A stretch of DNA of 64,000 nt from Eriocheir sinensis (GCF_024679095.1 NW_026111768.1:15001-79000); one strand, 5' to 3'. Shown: positions 23,296 to 35,660, counted from the first letter of the stretch. Made by a program: numbers and translations. Notes: generated by a model from the sequence alone, not told the origin.

Positions 23296-24171
23296 TTATT
23301 TTGTGGGGAACAGGGTCAGTGCTGCGGGAGGAAGGAGGGGAGAGGGAAGGGAGAGAGAGGAATTAACTACTTGCTCTGAGTGAGACGGGGTTAGAGCGGT
23401 GAAGGGGGCAGCGCGTCTGGGGTGCTCAATGGTGGATACTTGGGGTGCAGGGGAGACAAGGTGAGTGGCGGAGGGGGAGGGGCTGGTGGACTGAGATGTG
23501 GGTGTGGCGTCACTGGCTGGGGAGGCAGGAGCAGAGGGAGTAGAGGCCAGGGTGGTTGGTTGCTCTGCGTCGGAAACCGAGGCTTCATCTCGCAACACTT
23601 GCTCTTCTCTGGCTGAGGCTGCACTAGAGGCAGGTGCTGGCAAAAGAATGGATGGGAGGAGTTGGGAGGGGTCAGGAACCTCCGGGATCTTTATGGCAGG
23701 GAGCTTATTGGCAGTGAGGACCTTGTTGAGTTCAGTCTCGAAGCTCCCTGGGTTAATGCTGTTTTGGAAATGTGCATGGGCCATGGACGTGAAGATCGAT
23801 GTTATGGTGTCAACTTGAATGGCAGGGAGAGAGGGAATCGGCACCGGAGAGGCTGATGTGGTGGCCCCGCTGTAGGTTTGGGGCTGCCTTGTCTTCTTGG
23901 CCTCTTTCGCCGTTACCACCGCCCTGCGTCGTTCAAGGCATTTGTAGGCGAGGGTGCGGTGTCCCTCCCAACAGTTTACACATTTCGCTTGGGCAGAGCA
24001 GGTCGTAAAGCGGTGTCCTTCCACCCTACATTCGTAGCATATAGCGAGGGTTTTGGGTTGAGGGCAGTCCTTTGTGAGGTGTTGTTCAATCTTATAACAG
24101 CACATGCAGGTTGTGATGGGGATGAATTCCTCCCTTTGGATTTGGTGGTGAGGGATGCGGAGGCTAAACAT
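23296..24171 (-). CDS. I/jockey-like LINE ORF1 (gag-like, CCHC zinc knuckles)
   Basis: Open frame of 291 codons. Three zinc knuckles lie in the N-terminal half: C-x2-C-x5-H-x4-C (starting CMCC), C-x2-C-x4-H-x4-C (CYECRVEGH) and C-x2-C-x3-H-x6-C (CVNCWEGH). This arrangement is characteristic of the nucleic-acid-binding ORF1 of I- and jockey-type LINEs. A Pro/Ser/Ala-rich C-terminal half follows. The N-terminal RNA-recognition-like part expected of the family is missing or out of frame upstream (weakly readable to about 24230, where a TA repeat begins). ORF2 starts 35 bp downstream. The reading frame is intact here while ORF2 is broken. Confidence 0.75.
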   Translation of the reverse strand: MFSLRIPHHQIQREEFIPITTCMCCYKIEQHLTKDCPQPKTLAICYECRVEGHRFTTCSAQAKCVNCWEGHRTLAYKCLERRRAVVTAKEAKKTRQPQTYSGATTSASPVPIPSLPAIQVDTITSIFTSMAHAHFQNSINPGSFETELNKVLTANKLPAIKIPEVPDPSQLLPSILLPAPASSAASAREEQVLRDEASVSDAEQPTTLASTPSAPASPASDATPTSQSTSPSPSATHLVSPAPQVSTIEHPRRAAPFTALTPSHSEQVVNSSLSLPSPLLPPAALTLFPTK

Positions 24172-24289
24172 CTTGAGGCCCTGTTCAGTTGATTTGATGG
24201 CAAGGGCAGTCTGCTTGAATTTTAAAATTTAGCACAGCATTTCCCTGTCGTAGTGTTTGTTTCTTCTTATATACATAAATAGACATATA

Positions 24290-24396
<107 letters not shown>

Positions 24397-24425
24397 CGGG
24401 TAGCTACTTGCAAACATAGTCAGCC

Positions 24426-24776
24426 TGTAACGGTGTACCGGGGGCGTTTAAGGCTTTGATTAAGACTTCAGCCTCCTTAAGGCGAGTATATATTCTAGCC
24501 TATATGTACAGGAGCGTCTGAGCGAGAGAGACTGCGTGTGTGTCAGTCGGACTGTCGAAGGAAGTCACGAGTTACAGATTGGAAATACAATGAAGGTTAA
24601 CAATTGGTCACGTATGTCAAGGTGACTCCACGCTTGATGAAATGCTTTGTATACAAACTGAGACGGTAAACACCACGACGGACGACATTCCTATAAGGTG
24701 GCGTGATCTATCTGTCATGTAGGTTTTTTCCACTAAACAATTGTATGCCTAATTCGTGGTGATATTAAATAATAAT

Positions 24777-24832
<56 letters not shown>

Positions 24833-24990
24833 ACACAATAATAAACTAATAATAATACATTGATATCCTTCTATAACACCGTTCGGTCACTAACCAGTGA
24901 TCGCGACCTCGCGATTTACAAAATCTAACTGGCAGATCTAAGCCACCATTATTATACATAGTGGAATCATGTTAAGCAGAATGCTTATGA
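24426..24990 (-). repeat. Probable 3' LTR region of minus-strand gypsy element
   Basis: The stretch starting TGTAACGGTGTACCGGGGGC at 24426 and running to about 24482 recurs in diverged form at 29284-29338, on the two sides of the gypsy-like pol remains. Both start with TG, as expected of LTRs. The rest of this copy contains an AAT repeat (24768-24831), and the right end of the LTR could not be fixed; CACCGTT near 24878 may be the inverted terminus. Moderate support only. Confidence 0.45.
24768..24831. repeat. (AAT)n microsatellite
   Basis: About 20 AAT units inside the putative LTR region. Confidence 0.93.
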
Positions 24991-24995
24991 TACAA

Positions 24996-26797
24996 TTACA
25001 TTAAAACACTGGCTATGTAAGAACATATGTGTAGTCTCATAATAATATAAATAGTGAGAGTAAAACACAACATTAGTGTATGACATGAATCATAAGAAAT
25101 CTCTGCAAAAGATAAATATAAGGATGCACATGTATAAGTATCTATCAGCTGGCATTGATTATTTGCATCCTGTCGCCTCGTCTGAACAACCAAATAATCG
25201 TGCAGGACAGAGATCCTCCTAATAAGGTAGCACACGACAACGAGACTGACAAACATCAGAAACATTGGCACAAAATTCCAGGGTACAAGTAGGTGAGGTG
25301 CAGAGTATTCAGGCAGCGTTTCCCTCCAGGGTTTTTGCAGACTCTGTTTTGTTTCCGAAAGACACAATGAAGGGAATTGAGTCAGCATACGAGATGCTGA
25401 GAGAAGTGAATGTTATCGAGAGACCGCAGAGGAAACACTCGATGGGGAAATATTGGCACGTGAAAACCGGACGGATCCGGGACAGGGCACGTTGTTATGT
25501 TAGTGGAGCGGATATAGCATGCTTCCGCTATGGCATAGTGACCAGTAGCCTGTTGATAAGTGGTACCTTCGGGCGATGACTGATACATAGAAGGACTGAG
25601 GAAAATAAAATACGTGTAGACCCTGAAAGTTCTTATGGAAAACAGGTGTTGGTGGTAGCTGCTTGTAGGGCACAGGAAAGAGCGTCAGACGCGTTCACAC
25701 GCGGGTAAGGGCGATCTCGCATGCCCTCTCCCCGAACTGGTAGGAAGGCAAAAGAGACGCAGAGCAATAGAATCGCCTTGAAGGTCACCTCCCCTTGCAA
25801 TATTGCAAGAGGGAGGTAGCAATAGCCGTCGAATACAGTAGCCTGGTAGAAATCCTCGCGATTAAGACAAAGAGACGGGTCGTGTCCAGGGCTAACACAC
25901 TCTTTAGCGGAAAAGGAAGCAGGACAATTTCGTGTGCCTCAAATGTCCGCCGTCTGAAACGTTGCGGAACATGAATGATGATGGCATCAGGGGGGTGAGG
26001 CTGGACCAATCAAGGGTAAAAATATTGACTCATGTCTGGTATTATTAAATAAAGGCTTGATAACCTTATAATTTTGATACCCGATATGGACAGTCGTTCT
26101 CAAATCGCAGAGGAGGAACAAGGCATGGTGTGACTCTACAGTGAGCTGCATCAACCATGCTGCTAATGACCTGCTGATTTGCCGTTGCGACAGAGTTAAT
26201 GACGTTTTCCAATACATGCAAGGCCTGATTTATTTTATTTATTTATCTTATTAGTTTGCTCTAGCAGTTCATCAATATGAGTCTGCAATCATACCAAGTT
26301 TCCTACAATTGGCGTTTGATCACCCTGCGATTTCGGGCAAGCAAAGGAAAGCTACATGAGCGTAGTGGTCCCACAAATCGCGCACGTCCTCGTCGGTTGC
26401 CATTACCGAAGAGGAACTTTGAGGCGGACACAACTGAGTGAAAACTATAATCCATGTCTACCCCATCAACTTTTCCCATAAGAACAGAATCCTATCCCCC
26501 TCCAGTAGCTGAAAAAGATTCAGAGAGTTGGTACTAGAAGGTGCCTTTGATTCCCTAGTCTTGGTGGCCCGTATGGCGTCTGCCATGCCGAGTAGTTTTT
26601 CTGAGACTATCCTGACTGTGTCTGTGGTGCTCTGTCAAGGAAGTATATGGATATTTTACGAGGAGCACATCTTCATGAGGAATGTAGACCTCTCCTATGT
26701 GTGCATAAGCTGTGAGGGCGCCAGGCTTCAGGTGGATGGGTGTCGCTGCGAGTAGGGGAGCCGAGGTACAACAATATGATAAGAAACGCAACATCAT
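24996..26797 (-). pseudogene. Env-like remains of a gypsy-type retroelement
   Basis: These minus-strand frames lie where env would follow integrase. From 26797 an 80-codon frame opens with a hydrophobic N-terminus that could be a signal peptide. Near 26210 a helical stretch reads ALHVLENVINSV followed by paired cysteines. In a 130-codon frame (25388-24996) a strong transmembrane segment (WNFVPMFLMFVSLVVVCYLI, about 25280-25220) is followed by basic residues, like a type I membrane anchor. Frames are broken in several places. Order and membrane features fit an env gene, but no family signature is certain. The elements could also be unrelated chance frames. Confidence 0.42.
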
Positions 26798-27142
26798 GAT
26801 CTGAAAGCGGGAATGAAGTATTTAAACCCGTGGTCTCAAGTTATAGCTATGGGTGGGGGGTATGATCTTGTTGAGTATTTGACTCTGAGGGGGGAATTAC
26901 CAATATCAAGGTCCAAAGGTGAGGGAATTACTTTCCAGACGATCACCTGTGTGAACTTCTAGACTGACTCACTATTTGACTCAAGAACCCTCGAACCGAT
27001 TTCCCTAACATTCCAAACAACTAGGGGAAGGACCCACAAATTTAGCCCCAGTTTCGAACTCCTTCCGCTTTGCTTAATCATGGCTGTGTCAACCTCTTTT
27101 TAACTCCACCGCACTGGACGGCCTGTTTGTGTTGTTTTGACA
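26798..27142. other. Unrecognised, probably inside the gypsy element
   Basis: Between the env-like frames and the integrase C-terminus; no motif was recognised. Confidence 0.4.
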
Positions 27143-27994
27143 TCATTTCAACCTTCGTAGCTTTTGTAACGCACTCCTAACCTCTAAGTGTATCTTGGAA
27201 AACATATGCATCTGCTGTTGTGCGTACCTATCAATGTTGTAGAAAGGTTGTTGTGGTTTTGTTAGGAAGTCGTACGGAAGACGTTTTCTCCACCCCATAT
27301 AAGATGTAGTAGGAGATTCCCTGTAGAGTCGTTTACCGACGTATTTATGGAAGCGGCTATGTGCGATAGCCAATCCTCCCAGTTATCGTGAGATCGTTCA
27401 CGATAAGCCTGAGGACCTGTAAAGATTTCCTATTAGCCCTCTCCGCCAACCCATTAGCAGCTGGGTGGTAAACTGTAATGAAGGGGATTGCGTGATATTA
27501 AACTGAGCGCATATTCCGCTCAATACGGCGTTCCTAAACTCGGTGCCATTGTCACTCAAAAGAATTCGAGGACGACGAATGTGGGACACAACACGTGAGT
27601 CACGAGGGGCATGGGCCACGCGTGTGGCTGTCTTGCCCTTTGAGAGGTACTCCAGGACGAGAAACCTAGAGAACTGGTCGACGCACACCAATAAGTAGCA
27701 AGCGAACCATGATGGCTCTGGGGGCTGTAATAAGTCTATATTAACAACATCCCGCTGGCGCCTCTGGTACTGGGTATTGCAACATCGGTGCTGGCCTTTT
27801 ACGGGATCCCATGTGTTTTGCACAAACGACGCAATGTGCGACATGTGTTTCTACATCAACCCGTAATGTGGGCCAGTAGTATTTTTTGTCTGGTGACAGA
27901 TAGTCTTTTAGAAACTTCTTTCTTGGTGACCTGGCAGAATGGTGACACACCATTGCGTGGTCACCCAGGGAAGTGGACTTATCTGTTTGCATAA
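27143..27994 (-). pseudogene. Ty3/gypsy integrase, minus strand, frameshifted
   Basis: An HHCC zinc-binding domain is seen in 27992-27741 (H...H then VAHCVVCAKH). The catalytic core is in 27844-27398: VNIDLLQPPEP and FLVLEYLSKG, then LLSDNGTEFRNAV with the second aspartate. In another frame HPAANGLAER follows with the catalytic Glu (about 27470-27440). A tail to about 27143 is broken. These are the DDE integrase signatures of LTR retrotransposons, here split over at least three frames. Confidence 0.8.
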
Positions 27995-28094
27995 GAGCGG
28001 CTCTTAGTCCACTGGCCGAAGCGTCGGTACAAAGCTGAAAGGGGGTCCTCTGAAATCCGGAAAGACAAGGACCGGAGCCGTGTAAGCGCTTTCT

Positions 28095-29011
28095 TTAGAT
28101 CCTCAAAGCTCGCTTTGTTGAGCTGGGAGCCACTGAAATGGTACGTCTTTTCTTTAATAGATGGGTTAGGGACTTGCGCGTGCTGCGAAGTCCTTTATGC
28201 GAATGGTCTGTAATAGCCTGCGACTCCCAAGAAAGACCGTACCTTGTCTGTAGAACGTTGGTTGAGGAAGTCCAAGGCAATAGCTTTATTTTGTCGTCCA
28301 CTGTGTGGATGCTGAATTCGTCCACGACATGCCCCAAGAACTTGATCCGAGGCTTTAAGAATTCACATTTGGTGAGTTTGAACTTTTAATCCGACCTCTT
28401 GAAGTCTGGGTGTAGGACTGCTTTATGTTTTCCATGTCGGTGCATGCACGTGTTTACTTACTATGATGATAAGTCGTCTAAATACACACATATAGACACA
28501 GAGATTTGCCCAGCAAGTCCCCAAAAAGCGCTGTTCTGTCGTCCTTTGGAAGGTCAAGGAGCTCCTTTGAGCCCGAACGGCATCCTCTTTCCACTCATAG
28601 TGGCCATGAGGTGCTGAAAAGCCGTTATTTACCGGGACTCAGGGGCCAGCATGGGAAGTTGCCAGTAGCCACTGACCAGATCAAGACTCGCCAAAGACTT
28701 TATTTCCTCTACCGAGAACCACATCAGAAGAGACTCTCTAAGAACGGGGAAGCGGAAAAATGATCATCTGACGTCGCGGTGTTCACACATCGCCGGAAAT
28801 CAATCATAGGGCGGTAAAATCCGTCTTTCTTTGGAACCAGAAACAAGGGTGAATTCCACGGGGAGTTCTGGATTCTCTGATGACACCTTGCTTCTAACAT
28901 ATCAGATATCAGTTGCTGCACGACTTCCCTCTGACTGTGGGGGGAAGCTTGGTAGCCATTGATATATACAGGATTGGTATTGGGTTTTAACTCAATGTGG
29001 TGCTTCAGCAC
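28095..29011 (-). pseudogene. Ty3/gypsy reverse transcriptase/RNase H remains
   Basis: The RT begins in 29011-28724 with HHIELKPNTNPVYINGYQ, SPWNSPLFLVPKKDG and RPMIDFRR, canonical for gypsy RT. Then comes MPFGLKGAPLTFQR near 28590. The catalytic YLDD is still coded near 28480-28469 but in a shifted frame. FLKPRIKFLGHVVDE follows near 28340. Protease and gag are missing between here and the LTR-like repeat at 29284, so the element is internally deleted as well as frameshifted. Confidence 0.8.
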
Positions 29012-29283
29012 ACTGTGGTAACTCCAAGCGGCTCGCCTGGTAGAGCAAGCGCCCCCTATAAGGATAAGTTACAGTTGACCTGGACTAGGTTGGCTTAATT
29101 TCGGAATAGTGTGCAACTTTCAGGAATGCTATCTAACTTTGCTGTGTCTTGCTTGCAGAGATTCCTGACACGCCGAGGTTATGCCTGGAGACTTGGGCTG
29201 AAGGGTATCTCAGCTGAACTCTGGGGCTAAGACATTTTTTTCCCCATGCACTAGACATCTGGCATTAAATCGAACACCGTGTT
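29012..29283. other. Unrecognised segment between RT and 5' LTR-like repeat
   Basis: About 270 bp without a recognisable gag or protease. A primer-binding site next to the LTR-like start at 29284 could not be identified. Confidence 0.4.
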
Positions 29284-29342
29284 TGTAAATGGTGGTACCG
29301 GGGGACGTTTAAAGGCGCTTGATTAAGACTTCAGCCTGCTTA
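29284..29342 (-). repeat. Truncated LTR-like repeat (partner of 24426-24482)
   Basis: A TGTAAATGGTGGTACCGGGG start, then CGTTTAAAGGC and TTGATTAAGACTTCAGCCT, as at 24426. It is cut after about 58 bp where LINE A sequence begins. Confidence 0.55.
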
Positions 29343-30150
29343 AACGGGTATAGTTTAGAGTCACAAGTAGTAATAGATCAGAGTGTGAAAGAGATTTTGG
29401 AGTGAAAATGAACTCTGACCCAAAAAAACTAAGTATGCAATGTATTAGTGCGAGGAATAAAGGGGCTAACAGGGTATTGAGGCTGGTCATTAACATGACG
29501 GTAACCAACAAAAGTGGCAGAGGGTCATCCTCAGACTCTATTTAGCGTACATAGTTAGCACACCTTAGATTATGCTGTGTCCAGTTTGTGCCCACACTAC
29601 AGAATGGACATCAACTCTAGTGAAATCAGTTCTGAGTGATAGAGGACCAAGATGATTCAGGGAGCTGAGGAACACTCCACATATCAAGAAAGATAGGCTG
29701 AAACATCTCAATTTATATTCATAACTTGACAAACGAAGAAAGGTGTTAACGGAGATCTGATAGGGAATGTAATTGGAAATGGGTCAAGGGGTTACAACAA
29801 AAGGCATGAGTGAAGCAAGGGGGGTACTGAGAATTAAATGCCAGCAGAATGAGGACATGCAGCAATGGATTTTAAATTAGAAAAGTATAGATTGTAGGAG
29901 GCAAACAGGCAAGTATCATTGGTTTAATAGTAATAGAATTGGTGTGGGGAATGGAATAGACTCGGTAAATCACATAGTGGAGTGGGAAGACGATAGCTTG
30001 TTTTAAGAATAGAACCTGGATAGCTTACTTGGTTTAGGATGACCCAGGTGTTGAAGGAGGCAGTAGGGGGGGATTCGAGAGCTGCCTGATGGTGGCCATC
30101 AGGCCTCTTGCTGTCTCCCCCATGCTCTTATGTTCTTCTTATGTTCTTAT
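29343..30150 (+). pseudogene. Old LINE A-like 3' fragment
   Basis: Diverged CR1-like fragment. The region after FADD is readable in pieces (ECERDFGV-like at 29370, then SARNKGANRVLRL). The thumb and WNRL motif are near 29955. A 3' UTR follows, with CATCAGGCCTCTTGCTGTCTCC and a TTCTTATGTTCTTATGTTC tail at about 30133-30154. No usable frame remains. Confidence 0.7.
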
Positions 30151-30334
30151 GTTCAAACGCCTGGTCCATGTAATTCCTCTGCCGCTCTAACCCCACACTG
30201 CTCCTCATCCAACCATACATGCTAATCTGTCCCCCATCGGTCCCTATCAATCAATACAATACAGTCAATCAATACACTATTAATATATAAAACATCGTAA
30301 ATCATCGCTCTTACTAAAAAGTCAAGAGTAAGTA

Positions 30335-30752
30335 GTCAAAAGAGAGGTCAATTTCGGTTGGCGAGGTGTCCTGGTACTCTCCTCCTTGAAAGAGTTCAAG
30401 TCATAGGGCAGGAGGAAGATACAGATAGTGAGTTGAAGAGATTGTTCCTAGAGTTTACCAGCGTGAGAGGATGAAAGAGTGAAGATGCTGGTTAACTCCT
30501 GGATAAAGAGATTTGGACAGTATTGGAATGAGCTTGAGTCATGTGGTGTGGGGCCGCGGGGAGGCAACACGGCGGTGGAATTAAGAGGTAGGAAGACTTG
30601 ATGAGAGGAAGAGCCTGTGATTCCTACTTCTGCACAAAAGAGGTGTAGTCTATGTGTGTAGCCCCCGACACGTGAGATGCGTACTCCAAACGAGTGACGG
30701 ACCGGATACCCCTGTGTATGGATAGGAACTGTGCAGGAGAAAAGTTAGAACT
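30335..30752 (-). pseudogene. LINE C 3' fragment
   Basis: Minus-strand match to the C-terminus and 3' UTR of the 968-codon LINE at 49189 (AGAGGTGTC...GAAAGAGTTCAAGTC...AGAGTTTACCAGCGTGAGAGGATGAAAGAGTG). It lacks the extreme 3' tail. Confidence 0.75.
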
Positions 30753-30754
30753 GG

Positions 30755-31165
30755 TGGGTGGAGAGGTGTCTTGATATGCCACTCTTCTTGAAAGAGGTCA
30801 AGTCACAGGCAGGAGGAAATACAGACGAAGGAAGAATGTTCCAGAGTTTACCACTGAAGGGGATGAAAGAATGGAGATGCTTAATGAATCTTGCATAAAG
30901 GGCTTTGGACAGTATGGGAGAGATGAGCATTAGTAGAAAGTCAGGTGTGCAGCGGGGAATGCGGGAGGTGTGAGGCATGCCGTTAGCAGGTTGAGAAGAG
31001 CAGTCCGCATGAAAAATATCGATAGAAGATAGAAAGAGATGCAAACATGGCGGCGGAATGCAGAAAGAGGCAAGAAGGGTGTCAGTATGAGGAGGAAAGT
31101 TGGTGAGACGAAGCGCCGTGTACTCCACTCTGTCCAGGAAGAGTTGTGTGAGTGGGGCCCCCTTC
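30755..31165 (-). pseudogene. LINE C 3' fragment, second head-to-tail copy
   Basis: Repeats the same C-terminal and 3' UTR sequence as 30335-30752 in the same orientation. Its 5' end at 31165 (TGTGTGAGTGGGGCCCCC) joins an insert, beyond which the more N-terminal RT part continues at 31473. Confidence 0.75.
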
Positions 31166-31472
31166 TCAGCAATATAATATTATAATTATTCTTATTGTTC
31201 CTATACGTTTAAAGTTGAAGTCAATATTATTAGAATTTACCAATTATGTGCTGGTAATGTAAACCATTAAATAAAATAATATAATTCCATGTCTGTCGGG
31301 AAGAAAGCACTTTCGGCTTGACAGGCTGTGCTGCATGTTAGCTTATATTTTGTGTATTATGTTTATATATAACAATATTGCTATATTTTAAAGGCAATAA
31401 ATATTTACTTTCATTTCTTGCCTTACCTACCCATTACTTACCATTTACACACACAACGCACGGAGATTGCTA
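31166..31472. other. AT-rich insert within LINE C fragment
   Basis: About 307 bp separating two consecutive parts of one LINE C copy. The short inverted motif AGCAAT/ATTGCT lies near its two edges (31171 and 31464). It is possibly a small non-autonomous DNA element, but no clear target duplication was found. Confidence 0.45.
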
Positions 31473-31870
31473 TACTCCATACGAAGGCAGACAAGTCCCC
31501 TATATGTGGAAAGCATCTGTGCGGGGGGAGAAAGAACTGGTGCAGACGATACAGAACGCCCAACCTCAATGGAAGCTTATTTAAGCGAGAGAGAGGGAGA
31601 TTATGAAGTTTCCAGTTGAGATTTTGGCAGGCCTAAGGATAATGGCCGAGGATATTTAGTGTTGAAGGCTGAGGTGACAGCTGAGTGTTCCCAATCGAGG
31701 GAATAGGAATAGGTGTTTGGAAGATTGTCAGTCAGAGTTGATAGGTGGAGAAATTGGCTCTTTTCAGGCATTAAAGTTGACACAATATTCCTTTGCCCCA
31801 ATCGGAAATGATAGCAAAAGGTCAGAGTGGCGTTGCCCTGCCGCCTCCAACCTGGAGTCATTCTATACTT
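31473..31870 (-). pseudogene. LINE C internal RT fragment
   Basis: Minus-strand remnant matching the RT thumb region of the 49189 element ([19 protein letters not shown] and [14 protein letters not shown] counterparts). It is broken by indels and continuous across the insert with 30755-31165. Confidence 0.72.
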
Positions 31871-32732
31871 TGTTTCATGTTATCTGTCCACCACACAGCG
31901 TCAATCTCCATGGGTGTGCACCTGCGCATTGTGGTGCTCATGATTGGGGTGAAAATTAATGTCTTGTCTCTGATATCGTTGGCCACGTGCGATTAATGGT
32001 CAAACTTTCGTCAATGTAAGGATATATGATATGTTTTATGTACAAAGAAAAACAATGACACGTCCTATAGTACATCCCAAACACGCATCTGCACTTCTAA
32101 AACAGCACCATGGCAGAGCAAGGTCACGAAAAGTGACAAGCCAGTGTCAGACAGCGAAGGCAGATCATACGCGGAACTAACAACAGGCTTAAAATAATAA
32201 CCTTTATTTCATTCAAGATACAGAAAATACACCAGGTTCCTTATGTGTAAAGAAAATGTTCTTTAAATAATTCCTTGCATGTAAATCACGTAGGCTAATA
32301 CTTGACGCAGCAAGAAAACATTGCCTAATCCATCATTGTGCTGTACGGCATAGTAAAGGAGGCACATCGAGCATGTTTGGGATTTATATGCCAAAGGTGT
32401 GATGTATTTTGTATACGTGAAACCATTCAGACATATCCTTGCAAATAAGGAATGAATCCTTTATCCCCATACAGTTTTCTTTTCCCTCCATCACGAAGGC
32501 AGTTAAATGCGCGCGGTGTGCCACGCCCACACTCGCAAAGGAGTGGACGGATGGACCGAACCCGACTCACAGAAAAAGTGGCAGCAGCAGTGCCACTGGC
32601 ACTGACATTGTCAACTGTTATCCCGTCACGTTTATTGATTAGCTGCTACATTGCCGTTGATAAAAGGTTCATTACCTTTTGGGATTGTTAATGACCAATA
32701 TTACTATTATTAGGATCATTATTTTATTATAA
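31871..32732. other. Unrecognised sequence
   Basis: No gene, repeat terminus or RNA was recognised. Short frames of 60-80 codons show no motifs. Confidence 0.4.
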
Positions 32733-32734
32733 AA

Positions 32735-32808
<74 letters not shown>

Positions 32809-32888
32809 TATTATTATTATTTATATTATTATTATTATTATTATTACATACATATTATTATATATATATATATTATTATTATTATAAA

Positions 32889-32934
<46 letters not shown>

Positions 32935-33021
32935 GTTTATTATTTATTATTATTATTATTATTTACTATTATTATTATTATTAATTATAAACATTATCGT
33001 TATTATTATTATTATTATTAA

Positions 33022-33074
<53 letters not shown>

Positions 33075-33079
33075 TACGC

Positions 33080-33113
<34 letters not shown>

Positions 33114-33218
33114 TATGCTATTATTATTATTATTATTAATATTATTATTTATTAACATATATCATTATTATTAATATTATGTATTATTACAATTATTATT
33201 ATTATTATTATTATTTAA

Positions 33219-33252
<34 letters not shown>

Positions 33253-33269
33253 GTTTTATATTATTACTT

Positions 33270-33337
<68 letters not shown>

Positions 33338-33382
33338 CATTATCATATCATTATTATTATGGCTATTATTATTATTATTATT

Positions 33383-33418
<36 letters not shown>

Positions 33419-33470
33419 ATATTACTCATTATTACTAATAATATCATTATTATTAATATCATTACTTTAC

Positions 33471-33533
<63 letters not shown>

Positions 33534-33537
33534 CATT

Positions 33538-33611
<74 letters not shown>

Positions 33612-34357
33612 CAATATCATTATCAATATCAATATAATTATTATTATTATTATTATTATTTATCACTATTATCATTATCACATTTATTATTATTATTATT
33701 ACGCTATTATTAATATTATTACTATTATTATTATTAATATTTAAATATTATCACGCTATTTATCAATATCAATATCATTATTAGTAATTACTATCATTAT
33801 CATTATCATTATCAATATTATCAATATCATTATTAATTACTATTAATTTATTATCACATTACTAATATTATTATTATCATTATCATTATCATTATTATTA
33901 ATATTACATACATTATTATTATTATTACACTATTATTATCATTAATAATATTATTATTATTTATTATTATTATTATCAATACTACTATCATGCTATTATT
34001 ATTAATATTATTATTATTATTATTATTAATATCATTATCACATCATTATTATTACTATTATTATTATCACTATCATTATCATTATTATTATTATTATCAT
34101 TATTATTATTATCAATATCATTATATCATTATTATTACTATTATCAATATCATTTATTAAGATCATTATCATTATCATTATCAATATCAATATCATTATT
34201 ATCATTATCATTATCATTATCATCATTATCATCATTATCATCATCATCATTATCAATAATATCATTATCATTATTATTATTATTATTATCATTATTATGA
34301 TCATCAATATCATCATTATTATTATAGTTACTATTATCATTATCAATATCATTATTA

Positions 34358-34433
<76 letters not shown>

Positions 34434-34489
34434 CATTATTATCATTATTATTTCATTATTATTATCATTATCATTATCATTATTATTAC

Positions 34490-34522
<33 letters not shown>

Positions 34523-34597
34523 AATTATTATTATTTATATCATTATTATTATTATTATTATTATTATTACGCTATTATTATTATTATCATTACAATT
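32733..34597. repeat. Very long (ATT)n/(ATC)n microsatellite
   Basis: About 1.9 kb of TTA/ATT units with interspersed TCATTA and TATCAATATCA variants, almost lacking G on the plus strand. Repeat-encoded frames such as 33179-33637 are artefacts. Confidence 0.97.
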
Positions 34598-35040
34598 TTT
34601 ACCAGTAATGTTCCGTAAACTATTACACAATCTTTTCCCCCTGAAGCTTCGTGAGGGAAGTTGTCGTATGTTCGTCGTCAGTAGTTATTGACAGGTTATT
34701 TAATGTGTTTTTGACGTAATATTAACCAGAAGCTATTCTCTCTGCCACAGACACACACTGGTCACAGGAGCTACTTACCTGCCAAAAGGCAGTGAGACGA
34801 GCTCACAATAACGTCCCTGCCAGGGAGTGGAGACCCCAAGGTGACCATCCCAACTATCAGTAAATGTGCCTGGCAGCTTGTTGCCGGGTTATACATTGCT
34901 TCCACCTCCCTGCCCTGCCTGCTGGGGCGGGGTCAGGTGGAGGGCAGCGGTAATTGAATGACCAAACACCACTGATGGAGGCTGCCAAAGGGCCATGCTA
35001 CAAGATGTTAGAGTAGTTGCTCAGCCTTGGTGCCGACCTG
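34598..35040. other. Unrecognised sequence
   Basis: Mixed-composition sequence between the ATT repeat and a GT-rich tract, without a convincing coding frame. Confidence 0.4.
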
Positions 35041-35660
35041 CTATTGTTGACAATGGAGGGAGGTGTGGCGGTGGTGGTGTTGGTGATTTTAAGGTGGAAG
35101 TGGTGGTCGTGGGTAAGGCGTGATTTTAAGGGCTGTTGCTGTTGTTGGTGGTGGTAAGGCAAGGATTTTGGTGATGGCGGTTACGGTGGGGATTTTAAGG
35201 TGTGATGGTTAAGGTTGGTGGTGGTGGTAAGGCATGATTTATGATAAGTATGTTGTTGTTGGTGTGTTGGTGGCGGTAAGGTTGATTTTGCTGGTGGTGT
35301 GATGGGTTGTTGTTGGTATGGTGGTGACAGTAAGGTGGCGATTTTGTTGCGATAAGAATGTTGTTGGTTGGTGGTGGTAAGGTGGCGATTTTTATGCAGG
35401 TAGATAACATATGTTGTTGGTGGTGCTGGTAGTGATTTTTGTTATGGTAAGGATGTTGTTTTTGTTGTTGTTGGTAGAAAGTAAGTGATTTTTAAGGTGA
35501 TGGTGGTTACGGTGGTGATTTTATGTATGTGATGTTGTTGTTGTTGTTACAGGTGTGTAAGGTGGGTAGATTTCAAGGCAGTGTGATGTTGTTGCTGTTG
35601 TTGGTAGTGTGGCAGTAAGATTTTAAGCTGTTGTTGTGGTGGCATGGTAGCACTTTGTAT
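35041..35660 (+). repeat. GTT/GGT-rich imperfect minisatellite
   Basis: Irregular repetition of a roughly 45-60 bp theme: GATTTTAAGGTG/GGCGATTTT, then ATAAG.ATGTTGTTG, then GGTGGTGGTAAGG. It is strongly strand-asymmetric (G and T on plus). Confidence 0.75.

Noticed and set aside
29019..29062. tRNA-like box (GCCTGGTAGAGCAAGCGCC)
   Set aside because: D-arm-like motif only; no T arm or acceptor pairing could be found downstream.
33179..33681. Tyr/Leu- and Asn-rich proteins
   Set aside because: Direct translation of the ATT microsatellite.
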